From Candidatus Delongbacteria bacterium (GTDB lineage Bacteria > Delongbacteria > UBA4055), in the NCBI GenBank assembly GCA_027858795.1, contig JAQICF010000194.1:1-33164 (forward strand): 33,164 nt of DNA, written 5' to 3'. The notes below the pieces were generated by a model. That model was not told the DNA's origin and ran no database searches. It was given only the letters and a program-made list of their open reading frames with translations. Positions 8,647 to 15,883 of the stretch are shown in pieces. Made by a program: the position numbers and the translations under genes. Numbering within the stretch: the first letter of the stretch is position 1; each line of letters opens with the position of its first letter.

Positions 8647-8674
8647 TTGAAAAATGTAGTTTATGCATTATTTT
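8647..8674 (+). promoter_or_regulatory. Weak candidate promoter for the second dehydrogenase cluster
   Basis: TTGAAA (8647-8652) and TATTTT (8669-8674) are spaced by 16 bp directly after the terminator and about 80 bp before the start codon at 8753. In AT-rich DNA such matches are frequent, so only the position after a terminator and before a new gene supports it. Confidence 0.3.
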
Positions 8675-8752
8675 TAAGTAAAAAAAATACACAGAAATAT
8701 TTAAAACTCAGCTTAAATTTAAAAAAGATCAAGAAATTATGGAGGATGTCCA

Positions 8753-10039
8753 ATGGGAGATAAATCATTCAATGCATTTACAATGGCTCAGCAACAATTT
8801 GACAAAGCAGCAGAGATCTTAGAGTTAGATGATGCTACAAAGGATCTTTTAAGAAATCCTTTAAAAGAGTTCCATTTCAGTATCCCTATCACTATGGATG
8901 ATGGAGCAAAGAAAGTATTTCGGGGATTCAGATCAATGCATAACGATGCAAGAGGACCTGCAAAAGGTGGAATAAGATTTCATCCTCAAGAAACAGTTGA
9001 TACAGTAAAAGCTTTATCAATGTGGATGACTTGGAAAACTTCTGTAGCCGATATTCCTCTAGGTGGAGGAAAGGGAGGAGTTATTTGCGATCCTCACGAT
9101 CTAAGTCAAAGGGAACAGGAGCAAATTTGCAGAGGTTGGGTAAGGCAGGTTTATAAAAATGTTGGACCACACAGTGATATTCCCGCACCTGATGTAATGA
9201 CTAATCCTCAACATATGTTATGGATGTTGGACGAATACGAGGTGATTACCGGAGAAAAACAACCAGGTTTCATAACTGGAAAGCCTGTTGGTATGGGTGG
9301 GTCATTAGGAAGAACAGAAGCAACAGGTTACGGTGTAATAATAACTGTTAGGGAAGCATTGAAAAAATTAAAATTGAATGCAAAGATGACTACAATGAGT
9401 GTTCAAGGGTTTGGGAATGTAAGTCAGTATGCAATTGAATTATATACAAAAATGGGTGGAAAAGTTATAGCCGTTTCATGTTGGGACCAGAAAGATAATA
9501 TAAGTTATTCTTTTAAAAAAGAATCCGGGATAAACCTTCCAGAATTGAAATCAATTACAGATCAATTTGGTGGAATTGATAAAGTAAAGGCAAAAGATCT
9601 TGGATATGAAATACTTGAAGGAGATGCTTGGTTAGAACAAGAAGTTGACATATTAGTTCCTGCAGCTTTAGAAAATCAGATAACTGCAGAGAATGTAAAT
9701 AATATTTCATCAAAGGTTAAGATAATAGCTGAAGGAGCAAACGGACCAACTGCCATAGAAGCAGATGAAGTCATAAAAGAGAAGGGTATTTTTGTAGTAC
9801 CTGATTTTTTAGCAAATGCAGGTGGAGTGATATGCAGTTATTTTGAGCAAGTTCAATGTAATATGAATTATTTTTGGACTAAAGATGAAGTACTAGGTAA
9901 ACTGGATCAAAAGATGACTTTCGCATTTAATTCAGTCTATCAATTTTCTAAGAATAATGATATGTTTATGAGAGATGCAGCATATATAATTGCAATAGAA
10001 AAAGTAGCTTCAGCATGTAAAAGCAGAGGTTGGGTGTAG
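8753..10039 (+). CDS. Glu/Leu/Phe/Val dehydrogenase family protein, probably NAD-type glutamate dehydrogenase
   Basis: A 428-residue member of the shorter glutamate dehydrogenase class found in catabolic or dual-specificity enzymes, distinct from the preceding GdhA. Visible: ARGPAKGGIRFHP (about 66-78), catalytic Lys107 in PLGGGKGGV, catalytic Asp147 in IPAPDVMTN, GGSLGRTEATGYGV, the nucleotide-binding loop QGFGNVSQYA, and AEGANGPT followed by NAGGVICSYFEQVQ. The strong GGAGG (8741-8745) lies 7 nt before ATG. Oxidative deamination of glutamate to 2-oxoglutarate and ammonia is the likely direction, by family knowledge; related amino acids as substrates cannot be excluded. The next gene starts 38 bp after the stop on the same strand with no terminator, suggesting cotranscription with the PPDK-domain proteins. 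Confidence 0.94.
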   Translation: MGDKSFNAFTMAQQQFDKAAEILELDDATKDLLRNPLKEFHFSIPITMDDGAKKVFRGFRSMHNDARGPAKGGIRFHPQETVDTVKALSMWMTWKTSVADIPLGGGKGGVICDPHDLSQREQEQICRGWVRQVYKNVGPHSDIPAPDVMTNPQHMLWMLDEYEVITGEKQPGFITGKPVGMGGSLGRTEATGYGVIITVREALKKLKLNAKMTTMSVQGFGNVSQYAIELYTKMGGKVIAVSCWDQKDNISYSFKKESGINLPELKSITDQFGGIDKVKAKDLGYEILEGDAWLEQEVDILVPAALENQITAENVNNISSKVKIIAEGANGPTAIEADEVIKEKGIFVVPDFLANAGGVICSYFEQVQCNMNYFWTKDEVLGKLDQKMTFAFNSVYQFSKNNDMFMRDAAYIIAIEKVASACKSRGWV

Positions 10040-10077
10040 TTAATAGAACTTTGGGTATAAAAAATAATGGAATAATT

Positions 10078-11817
10078 ATGAGTTTAAATGAATTTAATAG
10101 AACATTCTTTGATGATAATCAGAGAGTTTCTTTCATAGGTGATGGAGAATTAGGTGGTAAAGCAGGGAGTTTAAAATCCTTTAATGACATTTTATCTGAA
10201 ACTGATTTTTCGAAATTTAAGAGAATTAAGGTTGATATTCCTACTTTCACAGTGATAAGAACAGAAATATTTGATGATTTTATGCAGCAAAATAATTTGT
10301 TCGATATTGCTTATTCTGATACCGAAGATGATGAAATTGCCATAGCTTTTCAAAATGCTTCACTACCATTCTCAGTTCTTGGTGACCTAAGAGAATTGAT
10401 CTCCAAAGTTGATGTTCCATTAGCTATTCGATCGTCAAGTATGTTGGAAGATGCTAAGTATAAACCATTTGCTGGAATTTACGGGACAAAAATGATCCCG
10501 AATAATCAGTTTGATGAGGATACCAGATTTACAAAAATGGTAGAAGCGATAAAATATGTTTACGCATCAACATTTTTTAAGGAAGCAAAAGAGTATTTTA
10601 CTGCTGCAGGTCTTGAAATAAAAAATGAAAAAATGGCTGTTATAATTCAGGAAGTTATCGGGAATAGATATGGGGATAAATTCTATCCTAACTTATCAGG
10701 AGTTGGAAAATCGTACAATTATTACCCGATAAATGATTCATTACCCGAAGATGGAGTTGTCAATTTAGCTTTCGGACTTGGTAAAACGATCGTAGATGGT
10801 GGTATGTCATGGATATATTGTCCAAAATGTCCAAACAAAAAACCTCCATTTGGTTCAATAAATGATATGCTTAAATTAACTCAAACTGAATTTTGGTCTG
10901 TCAATATGGGAGAGCCACCTGAGTATGATCCAACAAATGAAACAGAGTATATGGTAAATGAGAATATACACTCAGCTGAGAATGATAACACTTTAAAGAA
11001 CCTGGTATCAACATTTGATCATGTGAATGAAAGATTAACTATAGGTACAGGTAAAGAAGGTGCAAGAATTTTAAATTTCGCACCATTATTGTCATTAGAA
11101 TTGATACCATTTAATGAACTTATAAAAGAAATAATGAAAGTCTGCGAAGATAAAGTTGATTCTGCAGTTGAAATTGAATTTGCTATGACTTTTTCACAGG
11201 ATACAACATGTGAGCAACCATATCGTTTTGGATTATTACAAGTTAGACCAATGGTAGTGAACGATACAGACATAACTTTGAATAAAGAAGAGCTTTTATC
11301 GGAAGATACTATAGTTGCATCAGAGCACGTTTTAGGAAACGGAGTAACTGAGAACATTCATGATATTGTTTATGTGAAGCACGAAAATTTTGATCCAATG
11401 AAAACAATGAAGATCGCTGATGAAATATCTCAGATAAATTCACAGCTATTAAAAGAGAAAAGACCATATCTGCTTATCGGATACGGTCGATGGGGAAGCT
11501 CAGATCCTTCATTAGGTATACCTGTAACCTGGAGTAAAATATCCGGAGCATCAATAATTGTAGAGGCAAGTCTTGAAAATATGAATATTGAATTTAGTCA
11601 GGGTTCTCATTTCTTTCATAATCTTACAAGTTTTGGTATACCGTATTTTTACTTACCACTTAGAAACAATTTTCCGATCAAGTGGGAAATTATAAGATCA
11701 CTTCAAAGTATAAAAGAATTGGAGTTTGTATCACATGTAAGATCACAAGATCCCTTAAGAACGATAGTAGATGGCAAAAGCAGATCTGGAGTTATTAAAA
11801 TAGGAAGAAAATTATGA
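10078..11817 (+). CDS. PEP/pyruvate-binding (PPDK N-terminal) domain protein, short paralog
   Basis: A 579-residue protein with the ATP-grasp-like nucleotide-binding domain of pyruvate phosphate dikinase and PEP synthase: GGKAGSLKSF (26-35), the phosphate-binding motif IRSSSMLED (117-125) and FAGIYGT (131-137), IIQEVIG, GVVNLAFGLGKTIVDGG, VEIEFA and LLQVRPMV (about 388-395). The phosphohistidine swivel and the C-terminal PEP/pyruvate barrel are absent; instead there is a tail with GRWGSSDPSLGIPV (about 471-484) and QGSHFFHN (His511) shared by the two paralogs in this window. An earlier in-frame TTG at 10030 lacks a ribosome binding site and overlaps the previous gene, so ATG 10078 is preferred. 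A CPKCP pair of cysteines sits near residue 248. The stop overlaps the next start as ATGA. Substrate unknown. Confidence 0.88.
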   Translation: MSLNEFNRTFFDDNQRVSFIGDGELGGKAGSLKSFNDILSETDFSKFKRIKVDIPTFTVIRTEIFDDFMQQNNLFDIAYSDTEDDEIAIAFQNASLPFSVLGDLRELISKVDVPLAIRSSSMLEDAKYKPFAGIYGTKMIPNNQFDEDTRFTKMVEAIKYVYASTFFKEAKEYFTAAGLEIKNEKMAVIIQEVIGNRYGDKFYPNLSGVGKSYNYYPINDSLPEDGVVNLAFGLGKTIVDGGMSWIYCPKCPNKKPPFGSINDMLKLTQTEFWSVNMGEPPEYDPTNETEYMVNENIHSAENDNTLKNLVSTFDHVNERLTIGTGKEGARILNFAPLLSLELIPFNELIKEIMKVCEDKVDSAVEIEFAMTFSQDTTCEQPYRFGLLQVRPMVVNDTDITLNKEELLSEDTIVASEHVLGNGVTENIHDIVYVKHENFDPMKTMKIADEISQINSQLLKEKRPYLLIGYGRWGSSDPSLGIPVTWSKISGASIIVEASLENMNIEFSQGSHFFHNLTSFGIPYFYLPLRNNFPIKWEIIRSLQSIKELEFVSHVRSQDPLRTIVDGKSRSGVIKIGRKL

Positions 11818-14800
11818 AGAATGACAAACTACTTTCGAAGCTTATAAATGATCTGAATGAACGTGCTAAAGAGTCCAAATGTTTATATGAAATTCAGAAT
11901 ATACTGAATGATAAGGATATTCCTTTTGAAGAAGTTTGCTACAACATTGTGACTATTATCCCTATGGGATGGCAATTCCCAGAAATATGTAAAGCTCAAC
12001 TATTGTTTAAGAATAAGATATTTCAGATTGAAGATTATAAGGAAACTCCTTGGACGCAGGAAACTCAAATAGTAGTTCAGGGAAAAGTTGTCGGTCAAAT
12101 AAATGTTTTTTACACTGAGGAAAGACCACAAGCAGATATTGGTCCGTTTTTAAAAGAGGAACTTGATCTTATAAAGACTATTGGAAAACAGTTTGAACTA
12201 TATGTACTTCACCAAAATTTGAGATCAGTATTTGATAATTCTTCAAATACTCAGGATGCTAATCAGAGTGAATGGAGATATATACTTGATCTCCTTACAA
12301 GAACAGATAAAGGTTTTGCTGTTAAGATCACGAGAAAAATGATCAATTTTCTTTGTCTACACGGAGTAAAAGAAGCTGAATCGCTTTTAGATAAATTCGG
12401 TATTCCTGATGAAGGGGACAAAGAGAAGAATTTTCCTTTTAAAGTTTCAGACGATCTAGACTCAATGATGACATTAGCTGATGTATTCTCAGTTGCGGAA
12501 AGACATTTGAATGAAAATGAGATATTAACCAATGTTCACAAATGGATCAAGCAGGAAAGTTCCGCTTTCATGGCTAATATTCTAAATAATAACGCAACCA
12601 CTGTTAGTGAGATCATTAGTACTTTAGAAAAATATCATTTTCTTGCTGAGCAGGGACTGAAGCTATCTTCATTAAGACAAAAAAGTTTTACAGTTGCACT
12701 GATCAGAAAATTCATGACTGAACAGAGACCTTTTATCGATGTTGCAAAAAAACATTTGGATGTAGATTCATTTTACAAGTTGACAAACACTCTCATCCAT
12801 CCTGAGCATAGTCTTGGAAAGCTTGGTGGTAAAAGTTCCGGTTTGATTGTTGCTTCACACATTCTTTTAGATGCTGCGAAGAAAGAATCAAGTCTTAGTA
12901 ATATAAAGACCCCTAAAACATGGTATGTCACAGCTGATGGGATCCTTGATTTTATGAAGTATAATAATCTTGAAGATATCATGGAGCAAAAATACAAAGA
13001 TATCGGTTTAGTACGACAGGAGTATCCTTATGTGATCCATGTTTTTAAAAATTCTCCGTTCTCGTCAGAAATGATCAAGGAGCTTTCTAAGGCTTTAGAT
13101 GATCTTGGTGATACACCTTTGGTCGTAAGGAGTTCCAGTTTACTTGAAGATAGGATGGGAACAGCTTTTGCTGGTAAATATAAAAGTCTCTTTGTTGCAA
13201 ATCAGGGATCTAAAAAGAAAAGACTGACAGATCTTATGGACGCAATAGCTGAAGTTTATGCCTCCACTTTTGGTCCGGATCCGATCCAATATCGTATTGA
13301 GCATGGTCTTCTGGATTATAACGAACAAATGGGAATAATGATCCAGGAGGTTGTAGGAAAAAAAGTAGGTGATTACTTTTTCCCTGCTTTCGCGGGAGTT
13401 GCATTTAGCAATAACGAATATAGATGGTCAAGCAGGATCAAAAGAGAAGACGGTCTTATAAGATTTGTTCCCGGTTTAGGAACAAGAGCAGTTGATAGAA
13501 CCAGTGACGATTACCCGATACTTATATCACCCGGGAATCCTGATCTAAGAGTAAATGTTTCAATTGATGAAACCATCCGTTATTCACCTAAGTGTATAGA
13601 TTTAATTAATTTAAAGACAAAAAAATTCGAAACGAAATCAATAAATGAGTTAATCAAAGAATGTGGATCAGAATATCCAATTATAAATAAATTAGTATCA
13701 ATAATTTCAGATAAGTATCTTCATCCACCAAGAAAGTTTGGAACTGACTACAAGAACGATAATTTTGTTTTTACTTTTGATGGACTATTATCAGATCAAA
13801 ACTTCATCAAAGAAATTAATATGATTCTACGAACATTAAAGCAACAGTATGAGCATCCGGTTGATATAGAATTTGCTCACGATGGGGATAATCTCTACTT
13901 ATTACAATGCAGACCTCAAAATCTGGGGTATGAATCAAAACCGATTAAATTTCCTGATGCTATCAATCCGGAAGATATTATATTTACTGCAAATAAATAT
14001 GTATCTAATGGTCTTGTGCAGGGAGTTTCACATGTTGTATATGTTGACCCAATTGAATATAGTAACATTTCATCACTGGATGAACTCAAGAATGTAGGTA
14101 AAGCAGTAGGGTTATTGAATAAAATATTACCTAAAAGACAATTCATTTTGATGGGACCTGGCAGATGGGGCAGTAGAGGTGATATAAAATTAGGAGTAAG
14201 TGTTTCATACTCAGATATTAATAATTCAAGTATGCTGATTGAAATAGCCAGAAAAAACAAGAACTATGTACCTGATCTCTCCTTTGGAACACATTTTTTT
14301 CTTGATCTAGTAGAAGCCGGGATAAGTTATTTACCTTTATTTCCTGATAACAATGAAATAATATTTAATGAAGCATTTTTTACTGAAAATGAAAATGTTT
14401 TCACAAATTTTATTCCTCAATATTCTTCATTGGCAAATGTAATAAAAGTAATAGATGTGAACAACATAATGAAAGGCAAAGAAATACAGATATTTATGAA
14501 TTCTGAGTCGGACAAAGCAATCGCACTAATCAGAGACGTTTCTGATCATTTTTCTGAAATAGGATTAAACAAAATTGAAGTGCTTGGCAAAAAAAGTAAA
14601 ATTGACATTCATGATGAATGTCATTGGAAATGGAGATTAAGAGCTGTTGAGAAAATCGCTAAGACTTTAGATCCGGTTAAGTTTGGTGTTAAGGAGTTTT
14701 ATATATTTGGAAGTGCAAAAAATGCAACATCTAAACCAGATAGTGATATTGACATATTAATTCATTTCAACGGCAGTGAAAAACAAAAAGAAAGCCTATT

Positions 14801-14987
14801 GACTTGGCTTGATGCTTGGAGTATTAGTTTAGGTTATTATAACTTTTTAAACACCGGTTATAAGATTGAAAATATTCTTGATATACATATTATTACTGAT
14901 CAGGATATAGTAGATAAAAATAGCTATGCAATGAAAATTTCCGCCATTTCAGATTCAGCGAGGCCTTTACTTATCAAAAAAAAGTAG
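11814..14987 (+). CDS. Fusion: GAF-like sensor, PPDK-type ATP-binding domain, Pol-beta-type nucleotidyltransferase
   Basis: A 1057-residue protein. Residues 1-140 resemble a GAF-like sensory region seen in some histidine kinases (KCLYEIQNI, IPMGWQFPEICKAQL). Residues about 150-330 are helical and unrecognised. The PPDK-type domain runs from LGKLGGKSSG (about 333) through VRSSSLLEDRMGTAFAGKY (about 438-456), IMIQEVVGKK, VPGLGTRAVDR to VDIEFA and LLQCRPQ (about 702). The paralog-specific tail follows: GPGRWGSRGDIKLGV (about 780) and FGTHFFLD (His827). Residues about 940-1050 carry a minimal nucleotidyltransferase signature, FGSAKNATSKPDSDIDILI, with the GS and paired-Asp (DID) motifs intact. 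No phosphohistidine or PEP barrel domain exists. It is translationally coupled to the preceding paralog by a 4-bp ATGA overlap. Function unknown; a signal-responsive phosphotransferase plus nucleotidyl-modifying activity is only an inference. Confidence 0.87.
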   Translation: MKNDKLLSKLINDLNERAKESKCLYEIQNILNDKDIPFEEVCYNIVTIIPMGWQFPEICKAQLLFKNKIFQIEDYKETPWTQETQIVVQGKVVGQINVFYTEERPQADIGPFLKEELDLIKTIGKQFELYVLHQNLRSVFDNSSNTQDANQSEWRYILDLLTRTDKGFAVKITRKMINFLCLHGVKEAESLLDKFGIPDEGDKEKNFPFKVSDDLDSMMTLADVFSVAERHLNENEILTNVHKWIKQESSAFMANILNNNATTVSEIISTLEKYHFLAEQGLKLSSLRQKSFTVALIRKFMTEQRPFIDVAKKHLDVDSFYKLTNTLIHPEHSLGKLGGKSSGLIVASHILLDAAKKESSLSNIKTPKTWYVTADGILDFMKYNNLEDIMEQKYKDIGLVRQEYPYVIHVFKNSPFSSEMIKELSKALDDLGDTPLVVRSSSLLEDRMGTAFAGKYKSLFVANQGSKKKRLTDLMDAIAEVYASTFGPDPIQYRIEHGLLDYNEQMGIMIQEVVGKKVGDYFFPAFAGVAFSNNEYRWSSRIKREDGLIRFVPGLGTRAVDRTSDDYPILISPGNPDLRVNVSIDETIRYSPKCIDLINLKTKKFETKSINELIKECGSEYPIINKLVSIISDKYLHPPRKFGTDYKNDNFVFTFDGLLSDQNFIKEINMILRTLKQQYEHPVDIEFAHDGDNLYLLQCRPQNLGYESKPIKFPDAINPEDIIFTANKYVSNGLVQGVSHVVYVDPIEYSNISSLDELKNVGKAVGLLNKILPKRQFILMGPGRWGSRGDIKLGVSVSYSDINNSSMLIEIARKNKNYVPDLSFGTHFFLDLVEAGISYLPLFPDNNEIIFNEAFFTENENVFTNFIPQYSSLANVIKVIDVNNIMKGKEIQIFMNSESDKAIALIRDVSDHFSEIGLNKIEVLGKKSKIDIHDECHWKWRLRAVEKIAKTLDPVKFGVKEFYIFGSAKNATSKPDSDIDILIHFNGSEKQKESLLTWLDAWSISLGYYNFLNTGYKIENILDIHIITDQDIVDKNSYAMKISAISDSARPLLIKKK

Positions 14988-14997
14988 TAGAAATGTA

Positions 14998-15849
14998 CTA
15001 AATTAATTCTCTTTCTATTGTAGATAGATCTTCAATTTGAAATCTTACTATTGAAAGTTCTTCGCCATCATGAGCGGCATTAAGCATAATTGTGTTCTCA
15101 ATCTTATCTATATAGCTGCCGGTCAATCGTGTAGATTCATGAATATGACCATGAAGAGTTAGGTAGGGAGATCTTTTTTTGATAAATCTCTGTATAGCAA
15201 TACTTCCAACATGAACATCAAGTGGAGCAGAATCGATTTTTTTCCCATCTAATGCGGCTCTATCAAGTTTGGTCTTGTAGGGGGGAGAATGAAAAAGGAT
15301 TATAGTTCTGTTTAAATCTTTTTCTTGTATTAGTTCATCTAAATCATTTTTTATCGTTGAATATTTTTTTTCATAGTCACTTACTTCGAAAGTACGCGCG
15401 CCTTCTTCAGGACTGACACAACCCGGGTCGACATATCGTGATACATCATATTTTTCCCAATCTTTTAATCGAAAAGGAGATGGTGGGACGAAGGAATAAC
15501 CATAAATTAAAAATCCATCTAGAGTTATACTTTTATTGTGTATGTATTCCCAGATACCAAGATCAGCATATTTAAATATTGTACTTTCAATTGATCTACC
15601 ATCATCATTTCCTAAGATCAATACTATCTTCGGGTAACTATCCCCCATTTTATTTTTCAGATCGGTCAACCTAGCAATAAGATAATCTTCAAGAAAGTCA
15701 ATATCATTCCATTCCTTTGAGAACAGGTTAGGTAAAATATCACCACCTAAGAATATTATTTTAGGAATTTCTTGTTTTATTATTTCAAATAATTTTTCAT
15801 ATCTTGATCTTTTCCCATGCAAGTCTGTAACAAATAAGCAGGATGTCAT
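14998..15849 (-). CDS. Calcineurin-like metallophosphoesterase
   Basis: A 283-residue cytoplasmic metallophosphoesterase. The two-metal motifs are present in order: TDLHG (Asp9, His11), GGD (Asp37), GNDD (Asn81, Asp82; the usual GNHD/E has Asp in place of His), FHSPPY (His187) and LHGHIHES (His235, His237). The Asn-Asp-Asp variant is common in a branch of the family. An earlier ATG at 15876 would add nine residues, but that region contains the GAGGA ribosome binding site for the ATG at 15849, so the shorter start is preferred. It lies 34 bp downstream of the receiver/PPDK-domain gene on the same strand and is probably cotranscribed with it; it converges on the nucleotidyltransferase fusion gene with 10 bp between stops. 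Substrate unknown. Confidence 0.88.
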   Translation of the reverse strand: MTSCLFVTDLHGKRSRYEKLFEIIKQEIPKIIFLGGDILPNLFSKEWNDIDFLEDYLIARLTDLKNKMGDSYPKIVLILGNDDGRSIESTIFKYADLGIWEYIHNKSITLDGFLIYGYSFVPPSPFRLKDWEKYDVSRYVDPGCVSPEEGARTFEVSDYEKKYSTIKNDLDELIQEKDLNRTIILFHSPPYKTKLDRAALDGKKIDSAPLDVHVGSIAIQRFIKKRSPYLTLHGHIHESTRLTGSYIDKIENTIMLNAAHDGEELSIVRFQIEDLSTIERELI

Positions 15850-15853
15850 CTTG

Positions 15854-15858
15854 TCCTC
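15854..15858 (-). promoter_or_regulatory. Ribosome binding site deciding the metallophosphoesterase start
   Basis: On the minus strand ATGAGGACAAG precedes ATG 15849; GAGGA is 4 nt from that ATG. The ATG embedded in this string is out of frame; the longer in-frame start at 15876 has no comparable site. Confidence 0.7.
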
Positions 15859-15883
15859 ATGATTAAAATAATTCAAATTGAAA

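Noticed and set aside
10030..10077. TTG start at 10030 for the first dikinase-like protein
   Set aside because: It would overlap the dehydrogenase gene, has no ribosome binding site, and adds 16 residues absent from the motif-containing region; ATG 10078 is more natural.
11019..11357. Minus-strand open frame of 112 codons inside the first dikinase-like gene
   Set aside because: It is antisense to a conserved coding region and lacks a start signal.
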